Assembly (NCBI GenBank): GCA_012838035.1
Contig: DUQB01000205.1
Coordinates: 1 to 46,998 of the forward strand
Reading direction: 5' to 3'
Length of the DNA: 46,998 nucleotides
Source: Bacillota bacterium
Lineage (GTDB): Bacteria > Bacillota > Limnochordia > DTU080
The translations under genes were made by a program, and so were the position numbers. Below are positions 17,744 to 25,957 of this stretch, one piece after another (position 1 is the first letter of the stretch; every line of letters starts with the position of its first letter). Under the pieces are notes generated by a model. That model saw only the letters and a list, made by a program, of their open reading frames with translations. It did no database searches and was not told where the DNA came from.

Positions 17744-19366
17744 ATGAACGGCAAACCAAGTGGTCTAGTTGTAGCGCCCGAACCGTTAGCGGCACAGGTG
17801 GGCAACAAAATATTAACGCAAGGTGGCAACGCTGTTGATGCGGCGGTAGCGGCAGCTTTTGCGCAAGGTGTAGTCAATCCGCTGCTGTGCGGCATCGGCG
17901 GCAGCGGTTACATCCTGGTGCACCATGCGCCTACGGGCAGATGCGTGCACATCGATTGTTCGTGCGAAATGGGAGCATTACCACCTCCCGTCGATTGGCA
18001 GACCGGTTTCCTTGGGCGTTCCGAGGCCTTCGGCCGTTATGTAGTCGCCGGCGAAGCAAACCAAATGGGTTATCAGTCCATCATGACGCCGGGTTTTGTC
18101 ATGGGCGCTTGGGAGGCCGTGCGGCGCTTCGGTAGCGGCCGAATCAGTTGGGCGGAGTTGCTGGCGCCGGCTGTGTCGTTGGCCCACGCAGGTTTTGCAG
18201 TATACCCCTTCTTAGCAGAAAATTGGCGCTCAACCGAGGATAAGCCGGGTTACCCGGCGCTCGCCCGCAAGTTGGTTCTTTGCCCGGAGGCGCATGCAAT
18301 TTTCGGCCGGCCGTACCAGGTGGGCGAGGTGTTTGTCCAGAGGGACTTAGGTCGCACACTAAGCACTATTGCAAATGAAGGCGCGGTTAGTTTCTACCGG
18401 GGTACGCTGGCGGAGCGCATCAGCGCTCATCTGACAGCGCACAACGCATTGATCACCAAAGCTGACTGGGCAGCGTATCAGGCAGCGGAAATGCCGGTAA
18501 TCTCCGGATACTACAGAGGTTGGGAGATCCGGGCGGCGGTGAGCGGTTGCTCAAGCAGCCCGCAAGTGTTGTCCACACTGCAGGTATTGGCGGGTTTCCC
18601 TCTCTCCTCCATGGATCCAAACAGCCCAGACTACATCGATCTGCTGGCAAAAGCGATGCGAGCCGGTTTCCTCGACCACCTGCGGTTGAAAGGCGATCCG
18701 CCTTACAGTGTAGCCGCTCGGTTCCTGCAGGAGTACACGAGTGAAGAACGCGCACGGTATTGGCAGGAGCGTATAAAGAACGGGCAGGTCAACGGGCTCG
18801 CCTGTGTCGGTGGGTTGGGTGGCGGCACTACCCACCTATCGGCCATTGACTCTTCAGGCTCCCTTGTGAGTTGGACTCATACCATCGGTTCATGCGGAGG
18901 TGCCGGAGTGATCACTCCCGGTTTAGGCTTCCTTTATAACAATTTTGTCGGTCACTTCTATCCCCTGCCGGGAGCTTGGGACAGCATCCTACCCGGTAAA
19001 CGAGGCGGTGGTGGAGCGCCTTTGCTGCTGTACAAAAACGGCAAGCCGGTAATGGCTATCGGAGCGGCAGGGGGTAGTCGGCTGATCACCGCCATAGTGC
19101 AAGTGATCTGTAATGTGGTTGACTTCGGCATGACATTGCAGGAAGCGGTGACCGCCCCCCGCTTTCATGCAGAAGAAACGCGCAAGTTGTTTTTGGAACC
19201 ACAAATACCCGAGCAGATAGAGTCAACGCTGCGCGCCCGGGGCTATGAGACGCACCGAACGACCTATATGGCTAGAGTGCATACGGTCATGGTCGATGAG
19301 CAAGGAGCCATACATTCCGGTTCCGACTCGCGAAGCAAGGGAGGTGAAGAGCCTAGTCTGACGTGA
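17744..19366 (+). CDS. Gamma-glutamyltransferase family protein (Ntn hydrolase)
   Basis: Protein of 540 residues matching gamma-glutamyltranspeptidases along its whole length. It has an N-terminal VAPEPLAAQVGNKILTQGGN, AVDAAVAAAFAQGVVNP and GIGGSGYILV. The autoprocessing site is GGGTTHLSAID, where Thr362 would become the N-terminal nucleophile of the small subunit. The late region GKRGGGGAPLLLYKNGKPVM and AAGGSRLITAIVQV is also typical. Members cleave and transfer gamma-glutamyl groups from glutathione or related amides. There is no signal peptide, so it should be cytoplasmic, unlike the classical periplasmic enzyme. It sits between a ROK regulator and a sugar-type binding protein, an unexplained context. 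The ATG follows GAGGAGAG. Confidence 0.87.
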   Translation: MNGKPSGLVVAPEPLAAQVGNKILTQGGNAVDAAVAAAFAQGVVNPLLCGIGGSGYILVHHAPTGRCVHIDCSCEMGALPPPVDWQTGFLGRSEAFGRYVVAGEANQMGYQSIMTPGFVMGAWEAVRRFGSGRISWAELLAPAVSLAHAGFAVYPFLAENWRSTEDKPGYPALARKLVLCPEAHAIFGRPYQVGEVFVQRDLGRTLSTIANEGAVSFYRGTLAERISAHLTAHNALITKADWAAYQAAEMPVISGYYRGWEIRAAVSGCSSSPQVLSTLQVLAGFPLSSMDPNSPDYIDLLAKAMRAGFLDHLRLKGDPPYSVAARFLQEYTSEERARYWQERIKNGQVNGLACVGGLGGGTTHLSAIDSSGSLVSWTHTIGSCGGAGVITPGLGFLYNNFVGHFYPLPGAWDSILPGKRGGGGAPLLLYKNGKPVMAIGAAGGSRLITAIVQVICNVVDFGMTLQEAVTAPRFHAEETRKLFLEPQIPEQIESTLRARGYETHRTTYMARVHTVMVDEQGAIHSGSDSRSKGGEEPSLT

Positions 19367-19423
19367 TAACACAAGTGTTGGGCGTAGCTATTGGGTCATC
19401 ATTCTAGGAAAGGGGAGTTCGTT

Positions 19424-20671
19424 TTGATTACTAACTTCAGAATCAAGTTTATTCTGGTCATGGCTGTAGTAAGTGTAGTGTTATGCGCAACGATTTCCTC
19501 TGCCGCTACTGTGAATTTGCAGCTTATGACGTGGGCGGCCCCGGAGAATATCGAACCCATCGTTGCTGCATTTGAAGAGGACTATCCCAACGTTGACGTG
19601 GAGATCATCTATGAAGGCAACGCCACGTTCTTCGATAAGTTAAAGGTACTCATCGCCGGCGGCGTGGCTCCCGATGTATTCCTGCTGCCTTACGAGCGGG
19701 TACCGGAGTACGCTTCCTCGGGGCTTCTTTTGGATTTCACGACCATATCCAACAATGACGACGAGTTCGTGTCGCGCAAGCGTGATTATCAGCAATTCCT
19801 ACTTGACGGTTATACCTATCAAGGTAGGTTCTATGGCATGGCTTGGGCCTTCAACCCCATGTGTCTGTACTACAATAAAAATATCCTTGATGCGAGCGGC
19901 GTACCCTATCCCGATAAAGCGCTCAGCTGGGACGCCTTCCTTGATTTAGCTAAGAAACTTACCAGGAAAAACGGCGATACCGTAACCCAGTGGGGCTTCA
20001 CCTGGAACTGGCGCTGGATTGAGTACATCTACCAAAACGGCGGCGGTATTATCGATGCGACCGGGAATAAGAGCTTGTTCAACTCGCCCAACACCGTGCA
20101 GGCGTTGCAATTCATCCATGACATGCTGTATCAATATGAAGTGGCTCCCAGTCCGCTCTTGGGCCTGAACGGCAATACGTTGTTCCAGGAAGGCGACGCC
20201 GCCATGCACCATGACGGCGGTTGGAAGTTGCGTTCCTATAACGACGGCGCAATGAGGTACGATTGGGGAATCGGTCGGTTGCCCAAACAAGTGACGGAGG
20301 CGACTTTAGCCTTTTTCGACGGTCATGTGGCATATGCCGGCACCAAGTATCCGAACGAAGCCTGGAACCTTGTAAAGTACATCGCCGGTCCGAACGGCCA
20401 GGAAATCGTCTCCAAGGGCAATTTCCTCACCGTTCCGGTATTGCGCTCCATTGCATCCAAGTCCATTCCGGTTAATCAGCCCGTCACCGAAAAACTTCTG
20501 GCTAGGTTGGCGCAAACCGAGGTGGCGCGCATTCAGCCCGTCCACGTGAAGCAGACCACTCTCGCGGAGATCTTAGCTGAAGTGGAACAGGTGTTCCGCA
20601 ACGAGGCTTCACCCGCTCAAGTGGTGGAAAACGTGCATAACAAGCTCTCCGTCCTATTGGCCGAGAACTAA
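19424..20671 (+). CDS. ABC sugar transporter, extracellular solute-binding protein (family 1)
   Basis: Predicted periplasmic binding protein of 415 residues. The signal peptide has a hydrophobic core (FILVMAVVSVVLCATIS) and probable cleavage at SSAA; no lipobox. The mature protein opens VNLQLMTWAAPENIEPIV, then FEEDYPNVDVEIIYEG, KVLIAGGVAPDVFLLP, GMAWAFNPMCLYYNKNI, a canonical family 1 series. The start is a TTG at 19424, seven bases after AGGAAAGGGGAG. The annotated frame extends upstream but without a better site. It follows the gamma-glutamyltransferase gene by 57 bases and may be co-transcribed. As with the other two binding proteins, no permease is adjacent. Confidence 0.85.
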   Translation: MITNFRIKFILVMAVVSVVLCATISSAATVNLQLMTWAAPENIEPIVAAFEEDYPNVDVEIIYEGNATFFDKLKVLIAGGVAPDVFLLPYERVPEYASSGLLLDFTTISNNDDEFVSRKRDYQQFLLDGYTYQGRFYGMAWAFNPMCLYYNKNILDASGVPYPDKALSWDAFLDLAKKLTRKNGDTVTQWGFTWNWRWIEYIYQNGGGIIDATGNKSLFNSPNTVQALQFIHDMLYQYEVAPSPLLGLNGNTLFQEGDAAMHHDGGWKLRSYNDGAMRYDWGIGRLPKQVTEATLAFFDGHVAYAGTKYPNEAWNLVKYIAGPNGQEIVSKGNFLTVPVLRSIASKSIPVNQPVTEKLLARLAQTEVARIQPVHVKQTTLAEILAEVEQVFRNEASPAQVVENVHNKLSVLLAEN

Positions 20672-20679
20672 GTGTGCAG

Positions 20680-20726
20680 GCAGTCCGGAAGCGGCATTGT
20701 CACCGCCTCCGGGCTGCAATATTTTG
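20680..20726 (+). terminator. Intrinsic terminator after the third solute-binding protein gene
   Basis: A stem of about 15 pairs (GCAGTCCGG with CCGGGCTGC, inner GCGG with CCGC, one mismatch) around an eight-base loop. It is followed by AATATTTTG. Confidence 0.75.
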
Positions 20727-20824
20727 TGCATCGAAGCCTACACCCCGATCACTCTTAAGTGCGTGGAACAGGTGTAGGCCGCAACTCACTACTTAAACCA
20801 AGAAGAACCAAAGAACCAGGTGAG

Positions 20825-20852
20825 ATACCGGCAGTAGCGCTGCCGGTATTTT
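20825..20852 (+). terminator. Perfect short hairpin with T-run
   Basis: ATACCGGCAG and CTGCCGGTAT pair perfectly around a five-base loop and run into TTTT. It may be a second terminator backing up the one at 20680, placed just before the IS256 fragment. Confidence 0.6.
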
Positions 20853-20877
20853 GCAGGCTTTTAAGATGTAGCGGAGT

Positions 20878-21082
20878 AGAGTCCATTAAGATGGTGTAAA
20901 AAGGATAAGGCCCTATGTAGAAGCAAGAAAGGCCATCGTTCCTCTAGTAAAGGTGAGATTGTACAGAAAACACCTGAGGAGGAAGAACGATGACCCAGTA
21001 CCAGATTACCCTAGATTCAGAGATCTTGCAGCATATTTTTACTAGCGATGATGGCATGACCAAACTGATGGAGTCGGAATAA
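20878..21082 (+). mobile_element. IS256-family insertion sequence, left-end fragment
   Basis: The stretch looks like the left end of an IS256-type element. A terminal-repeat-like start (about 20878-20905, containing GATGGTGTAAAAAGG) is followed by a 5' leader, the ribosome binding site GAGGAGG and the first codons of the transposase. Everything after codon 30 is missing. No matching right end was seen nearby. Confidence 0.6.
20990..21082 (+). pseudogene. IS256-family (mutator type) transposase, N-terminal stub
   Basis: The 30-codon frame begins MTQYQITLDSEILQHIF and continues with DDGMTKLMES. This is the conserved beginning of IS256/mutator transposases, which are normally about 400 residues with a DDE catalytic core. 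It then stops at a TAA that abuts the minus-strand terminator of the neighbouring genes. The catalytic domain is entirely absent, so it is inactive. The good ribosome binding site shows it was once a real start. Confidence 0.75.
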
Positions 21083-21127
21083 GAAAAGGGTTCCACTCTC
21101 GCAGCTCATGCCTTGAGAGTGGAACCC
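21081..21127 (-). terminator. Intrinsic terminator of the minus-strand Fe-S protein genes
   Basis: GGGTTCCACTCTC (21088-21100) and GAGAGTGGAACCC (21115-21127) form a perfect 13-base stem. On the minus strand it is followed by TTTTCTT. It lies 55 bases beyond the stop of the 21183 gene. Confidence 0.88.
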
Positions 21128-21182
21128 ATCTGCCGGATACTATTTCGCCTCAATATATCCGGGCATGCATTTTAGTATTACA

Positions 21183-22301
21183 TTACTGCTCATCATCAGT
21201 GCGTCCTTCGTCAGCAGCTCGGTACGCCTCCACCTGCTCTTTTGTTAGTGGTTGAGTCTTCGACGGCAGGAGCCAACGCGGGCGTTTGATAAATTCACCG
21301 TTGTGAAAACGTGACTTAATGCGCCCTGTCTTCTCCAGGTAGTTGAAACAACTGCGCATGCAACCGCGGGAACCTTCCACGCCGAAACTCGAACTCTCTT
21401 GCTCACCCATACCCCACTTCATCAGCATGGCATGGCCTTCCACCACATAACCTGACGGGAACTCTTCGGAAGGAGCCCACTTAGCACCGGAGAGCGTCCA
21501 GGAAAACTTGTAGGCAGCGCCTTCAGAAACTTCCTGTTCAGTAACATCGAACTTCCAGCCTGGGAAATCTTTGTGCAGGAATGGAGATGTGCGCGGGTCT
21601 CCGCCATGGTACATCAAGGTGCACTTACCCATGTCGACATCGGCCCATTCGTAGTTCTCGCCCTCGATCTGAATCTTAACGGTCTTCCCTTCCCGCAGGT
21701 GGGGGATGGCACCAGGGCAGCCGCGCACGCACTCCATACAGCGGTTACAGATGGTACCCGGTTTCACCAGCGGGGTGGGTTCGAGCGGGGCGTCCGTGAT
21801 GACCGCATGTAGCCGCTGTCTGGGGCCGAATTCTTTGGTGAGGAACACCTTGGACCAACCTATCTCGCCCACACCTGCCGCCACGCCGGCGATGCGAATG
21901 GCCAGGTGCACGTTGTGAGGAACAGATCCCTGCCGCAGCGGCTTCCTGTTCATCTGCCGCTCAGGCACCCCAGGATAATAAGGAGTCGCTTCCCAGCCGT
22001 GATCCTCCAGATAACAGGCCAGATGATAGGAACCAAAAGGGATGAAAAAGCTATTCAGAAGGCCGGAATAGTCGAAATATGTGTAGCTAGGCCAGTAGGT
22101 ACCTTCCTCGATACCCCGCCAACCGCCGCGCAGGATGCGCTTGCCCACCACGATGACGGATTTGGCCTCCGGCATAATTGCTGCCGGGTGCATGCGGGGC
22201 GGCGCATCTTTGAAGCGCTCGATGTTGGCCACACCGAACAGATCGAGCCCCACCGATTCCGCATATTGTCGCAGTTTCTCAGTTGTAATAGTCATCTTCA
22301 T
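21183..22301 (-). CDS. QueG/reductive-dehalogenase-like Fe-S protein
   Basis: Soluble protein of 372 residues related to the epoxyqueuosine-reductase/reductive-dehalogenase superfamily. The N-terminal part (AESVGLDLFGVANIERF, IMPEAKSVIVVGKRIL, GVGEIGWSKVFLTKEFGPRQR) is the cobalamin-binding-like fold of that group. One [4Fe-4S] motif is clear, CNRCMECVRGCPGAIP. The second cluster is not a normal CxxCxxC; Cys residues lie in GKCTLMY and in GCMRSCFNYLE further on. There is no Tat signal, so it is not a classical respiratory dehalogenase. The start may be the ATG at 22301 or, better spaced from GGAGGG, the one at 22295. It is a paralogue of the next gene upstream. Substrate unknown. Confidence 0.75.
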   Translation of the reverse strand: MKMTITTEKLRQYAESVGLDLFGVANIERFKDAPPRMHPAAIMPEAKSVIVVGKRILRGGWRGIEEGTYWPSYTYFDYSGLLNSFFIPFGSYHLACYLEDHGWEATPYYPGVPERQMNRKPLRQGSVPHNVHLAIRIAGVAAGVGEIGWSKVFLTKEFGPRQRLHAVITDAPLEPTPLVKPGTICNRCMECVRGCPGAIPHLREGKTVKIQIEGENYEWADVDMGKCTLMYHGGDPRTSPFLHKDFPGWKFDVTEQEVSEGAAYKFSWTLSGAKWAPSEEFPSGYVVEGHAMLMKWGMGEQESSSFGVEGSRGCMRSCFNYLEKTGRIKSRFHNGEFIKRPRWLLPSKTQPLTKEQVEAYRAADEGRTDDEQ

Positions 22302-22323
22302 TTCCCTCCGCTCGCAGGTTCAC

Positions 22324-23211
22324 CTAAGAAATGACCCGGCGTTCGTCGATGATCTGCCAGGGCCGGCGTTTCCGGAAGGCATTTTCAAAGGTGTTCTCCA
22401 CCAACCCGTTCTCTTCCAAATGCGTCAGGCAATTGCGGGTGCACAAAGCAGCCAGGCGATCCGGTCTGCCCGTGGCATAATGCGGGTTCGGAGCGGCACC
22501 GTTGGCACACCGGCGGCAGCGGCTGTAATCGATGGTAGCAACAGTCATGCTCATCCCGCACACACTCTGCGTCCGGGCGGCATCCACCTGAATAGCACCC
22601 ATCGGGCAGACCGGCTCCCGTTCTGCGCAGCGATCGCAAATTGCCTTTGTCAGCAGGGCATCAGGCACCAGCGGAGCATCGGTGAGTATGAGTTGGATAC
22701 GTTGGCGCGGGCCATATTGCGGAGTGAGCAGCACCCCGCACAATCCGATCTCTCCGACACCCGCTCTTACTGCGGCGTCCTCGAAGTCGATCATCACGTT
22801 GGGTGCCGGCTGACCTTCACGCACCGGAATGCCCATCGGCGGCGTTTCCGGAGGCAGATTGGGCAGCGGTACCGCCTCCCAGCCGTGATCTTCCAAAAAT
22901 TCCGCCGCTTTGAAGGTGCACATGGCCAGGAAGCGGTTGTTGAGCCAGTCCCGGCCGTACTGACTGTACAGCGAGAACTGCGTGCCCTCTTCCACCCCCC
23001 GCAAGGTGCCGCGGGTGATGCGCTTGCCGATGATCACAACGCTCTGCGCTTCAGGAAAGATGGAGCTTGGATGCCGGTTGGCAGCAACATCGGCAAACCG
23101 CTCAATATTCGCTATTCCTATCAGATCGACATTGATGCTTTTGGCAAACGCTTTGAATTCAGCAGTTAGAGCCTGGTTTCCTTCAGCCGCGCTCACCGGG
23201 ATGGTAGACAT
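22324..23211 (-). CDS. QueG/reductive-dehalogenase-like Fe-S protein, paralogue
   Basis: Protein of 295 residues, parallel to the 21183 gene over its length. It shares FAKSINVDLIGIANIERF, FPEAQSVVIIGKRITRG, LEDHGWEAVPLPNLPPE and GVGEIGLCGVLLTPQYGPRQR. Cys residues occur as CDRCAEREPVCPMGAI, CGMS, CRRC and CTRNC, so the first cluster motif is altered (no third Cys in the usual spacing). The C-terminal LCTRNCLTHLEENGLVENTF matches the paralogue's CMRSCFNYLEKTGRIKSRF. The start is the ATG at 23211, seven bases after AGGAGGT. An upstream in-frame ATG lies before the site. The gap to the downstream gene is 22 bases, so the pair is an operon. Confidence 0.72.
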   Translation of the reverse strand: MSTIPVSAAEGNQALTAEFKAFAKSINVDLIGIANIERFADVAANRHPSSIFPEAQSVVIIGKRITRGTLRGVEEGTQFSLYSQYGRDWLNNRFLAMCTFKAAEFLEDHGWEAVPLPNLPPETPPMGIPVREGQPAPNVMIDFEDAAVRAGVGEIGLCGVLLTPQYGPRQRIQLILTDAPLVPDALLTKAICDRCAEREPVCPMGAIQVDAARTQSVCGMSMTVATIDYSRCRRCANGAAPNPHYATGRPDRLAALCTRNCLTHLEENGLVENTFENAFRKRRPWQIIDERRVIS

Positions 23212-23647
23212 AGAACGACCTCCTGACATATTTATTGGGATTGTAATGATAGGGGATTATGATTACACAAATATATGATGGCATGGTAATGTTGTTTGGA
23301 CTACACGCTTTTTTCAGCCGTTTTGAACGTATTTTTGGTTGCGGTATTGCGTAGGAGTACAGCCTAGTACTCCTGCCGGCTTGCCAGTTACTTTGTCGGA
23401 GTAGCGGGAGTTGGAAATCTCCGCGCGCATTGTGCATCAAATGCACAACGCGGTGGACGCGGTGAATAGGCTCTACAACATGGATCACAACTGACATCCT
23501 TCGCAAAATAGAGCGCCGTCATCTGTGCATAGCGTAACACTCATAAACGCGAGGAGAAGCTCAAGAAGCTGTGCTCTCGCTATGCAGGCAGGTTGTTAAG
23601 GCCAGAAAGACGAAGTAAAGCTCACTCGAGAACGGGAGTGAGCGTAC
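23212..23647. other. Gene-free stretch between divergent units
   Basis: An AT-rich part (about 23230-23330) probably holds the promoter of the minus-strand Fe-S genes. A TACAAT box can be read on that strand, but no good -35 at proper spacing. The rest shows no recognisable gene. Confidence 0.4.
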
Positions 23648-24090
23648 GTGCATGCTGAATTTGACCGAAACGTCGGCCCGAAACTACAGCGTTTAGTGCG
23701 ACAAAGCGGTAATGAGAGTACTGCCGTCCGAGCCGAGTTGCTGCTGCGATCCGGCCTGGGCTGCGACGTTGAACAATTGACCGCCGATTACGAACCAGAA
23801 AGCGGCCCGTCACTTTCACCCAAACCATGACCGATGAGGATCGAGCCGTTATCGATGAGTTGATCAGACTCTCGCCGGAGGCCTTTGGTTTCCCGGATAT
23901 GCGTTGGTTGGCTGACGAGCTTATTTCATTTGTCAAGGAACACGGACTTGTACAAGGCATTGATAGGGAATATATCACTGCCAGGTTGAGGGAGCATCGT
24001 CACCGGAATTCTTTTAGACTTAAGTTGATTGACAACGAACCTGGCAACCTGGCAGGAGCGCTAGTATTAATTAGTAAAGATTGCCGCTAA
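23648..24090 (+). pseudogene. IS630-like transposase N-terminal relic (helix-turn-helix), frameshifted
   Basis: Two frames in tandem encode parts of one protein. The first (23648-23830) reads LQRLVRQSGNESTAVRAELL, then GCDVEQL, the helix-turn-helix start of IS630-type transposases. Near 23775 the sense shifts frame and continues as DRRLRTRKRPVTFTQ, then MTDEDRAVIDELIRLSPEAF and DREYITARLREHRHR, the second winged-helix part. An alternative start at 23651 reads MLNLTE, also shifted relative to the rest. No DDE catalytic region follows; the frame ends at 24090. It is therefore a decayed transposase relic rather than an active regulator. Confidence 0.6.
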
Positions 24091-24106
24091 GTATGGAGGT
24101 GTGATT

Positions 24107-24829
24107 ATGGCGCATACTCCTGCGTACCGTATCTGGCTTGTCGAGGATGACCACAAGCTGGCGAGTCTGTTGGCTACGGAGCTACGCCGCTTCGGTTATG
24201 AGGTGATCTTGGCTGATGATTACAAACTCCTGCGTGATGAGTTCCTCACCGTTCAGCCCGACTTGGTACTGTTGGATATCAATTTGCCGCAATACGACGG
24301 TTTTTACTGGTGTCGGCAAATCCGAGCGGTTTCGCGCGTGCCCATCATTTTCATCTCTGCGCGTGCCGACGATATGGATCAAGTGAGAGCGCTGGAAAAC
24401 GGCGGTGACGATTACATCACTAAACCTTTTAATATCGAACTAGCCTTGGCCAAGGTGTCGAGCTGCCTAAGACGCACCTACGGAGAGTATGCTCTAGTCA
24501 AGGATCCCCAGGTGCTCCGGAGAGGACAACTCCTGTTCAAAAAGAACGGGAATCAAGTTGTCTTTGGCGATGCCACCTTGGAACTGACCGGCAAAGAGTT
24601 CCAGCTCCTTTGGTGTCTGGCGGAACACGCCGGAGATATAGTCGATCGCAACACGCTGCTGGAGGCCCTTTGGGACGATATGGACTTCATTGATGACAAC
24701 ACCTTGACGGTAAACGTAGCTCGGGTCAGACGCCGCTTAGCCGAGCTGGGCCTGCCGGATGCAATTGAGACCAAACGTGGCCAAGGTTACTCCTTGAATG
24801 TTGCCAAGCTGCAATATTCCACCAAATAG
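24107..24829 (+). CDS. OmpR-family response regulator of a BceRS-type two-component system
   Basis: DNA-binding response regulator of 240 residues. The receiver domain has acidic pocket VEDD, phospho-acceptor Asp57 in LVLLDINLP, the Thr/Ser switch in IFISARADD and Lys in TKPF. The C-terminal winged helix (about 140-235) includes LTGKEFQLLWCLAEHAG and DDNTLTVNVARVRRRL, OmpR/PhoB type. The ATG at 24107 is six bases after GGAGGT. It lies 16 bases before the kinase gene and heads a complete BceRSAB-like module, so it should activate the transporter genes via the inverted repeat at 25944. The system class senses and resists peptide antibiotics such as bacitracin. Confidence 0.92.
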   Translation: MAHTPAYRIWLVEDDHKLASLLATELRRFGYEVILADDYKLLRDEFLTVQPDLVLLDINLPQYDGFYWCRQIRAVSRVPIIFISARADDMDQVRALENGGDDYITKPFNIELALAKVSSCLRRTYGEYALVKDPQVLRRGQLLFKKNGNQVVFGDATLELTGKEFQLLWCLAEHAGDIVDRNTLLEALWDDMDFIDDNTLTVNVARVRRRLAELGLPDAIETKRGQGYSLNVAKLQYSTK

Positions 24830-24845
24830 GGAGGTGACCGCACCC

Positions 24846-25946
24846 TTGAACCGCCGGCAATTCCTCTACAACAGACTCATCTTCATAGCCGCCTATATCG
24901 GTTTCGGTATCCTTGCAACACTGGTCGTCCAGCTTGATCTTTGGCTCTCCGGATCCAGCCTTCAGATTATGAACATCCTCTATATCTGGCTGCTGGGCAT
25001 CATTATCTTAGGAGTAGCCGTATGGGTGGACTATACCCGCTGGGCGGCCTATTTGCGTCATCTTTTGAGTATGGATGCCGCCCGAACCTTGGACGATCCA
25101 GCCGTGCTGCCTGCCCCGCGTACTTATGAACAGAGCGTCTTTGGCGCGGCCTGGGCAAAGCTCTATTCTCGCCTTAACACCACGATTATGCAAGAAAGGG
25201 ACCGTGGGCGACATCATCTGCAGATGATCAGTCAGTGGGCGCATCATATGAAGACCCCGGTTGCTATCATCGATTTAGAGTTACAGAAAGCCAAAGGCGA
25301 AGGCCTTGCCGCGTCTTCCGAGCTTACCGCCGTATTAGGCAGTATTGAAGAAGAGAACCAGCGTTTACATCAGACGTTGCAAGCACTGCTAAACATGGTG
25401 CGCTTAGAGGCGTTTTCCGCCGACTTTAGCGTGGTCACCCTAGACCTCATCGAATTGGTGCGCACGTTGATCAACGACCACAAGCGTGACTTCATCGTCC
25501 ACCGGGTTTATCCCAAGATAGAGCAGGAAATGCCGGCCGACGGACCGGTGCATGTGGTCAGCGACGCCAAGTGGCTGCGCTTCGTGCTGGAACAGCTTCT
25601 CAGCAATGCGATCAAGTACTCGTCGGCAGCCGATCGGGAAGGACATGTCATTTTCCGATGCCGACGCACAGAGCAGGGAGTCGTGCTTGAGGTTGCCGAT
25701 AACGGCATCGGCATTTGCCTGCAAGATTTGCCCCGTGTCTTTAACCCCTTCTTTACCGGAGAAAACGGTCGCTTGTTCCCCCATTCCACCGGTATGGGCA
25801 TGTACCTGGCCAAAGAGACTTGTCGACGGCTGGGGCACTCTATACATATCGCCTCACAACCCGGCGTAGGCACCCAAGTTTACATCACATTTCCTGATCA
25901 TCCGACCACATTTCAAAATCTGCATGTGGCAGTGACGTCAAGGTGA
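24846..25946 (+). CDS. BceS-type intramembrane-sensing histidine kinase
   Basis: Membrane sensor kinase of 366 residues. Two close transmembrane helices (about 10-35 and 40-63) are joined by only a few external residues. This is the hallmark of kinases that sense through a partner ABC transporter rather than their own sensor domain. The H-box is QWAHHMKTPVAI (His133), followed by N-box EQLLSNAIKYSS, G1 VADNGIGI and G2 STGMGMYLAKE. The start is taken as TTG at 24846 after GGGAGGTGA. The longer frame would overlap the regulator gene. Its partner permease is encoded just downstream. Confidence 0.9.
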   Translation: MNRRQFLYNRLIFIAAYIGFGILATLVVQLDLWLSGSSLQIMNILYIWLLGIIILGVAVWVDYTRWAAYLRHLLSMDAARTLDDPAVLPAPRTYEQSVFGAAWAKLYSRLNTTIMQERDRGRHHLQMISQWAHHMKTPVAIIDLELQKAKGEGLAASSELTAVLGSIEEENQRLHQTLQALLNMVRLEAFSADFSVVTLDLIELVRTLINDHKRDFIVHRVYPKIEQEMPADGPVHVVSDAKWLRFVLEQLLSNAIKYSSAADREGHVIFRCRRTEQGVVLEVADNGIGICLQDLPRVFNPFFTGENGRLFPHSTGMGMYLAKETCRRLGHSIHIASQPGVGTQVYITFPDHPTTFQNLHVAVTSR

Positions 25947-25957
25947 CAAAAATGTAA
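25944..25957 (+). promoter_or_regulatory. Candidate BceR-type operator (TNACA-N4-TGTAA)
   Basis: TGACA-AAAA-TGTAA is a perfect match to the inverted repeat reported for BceR-like regulators. It overlaps the kinase stop codon and lies about 100 bases before the ABC ATPase start. A TATACA box (about 26011) could be the -10 of the dependent promoter, with a poor -35, as expected for an activated promoter. Its function is inferred from position and match. Confidence 0.65.

Noticed and set aside
22135-23169. Plus-strand open frame of 344 codons opposite the Fe-S protein genes
   Set aside because: It spans two real minus-strand genes and their gap; composition (many Arg, His, Ser) is that of antisense reading.
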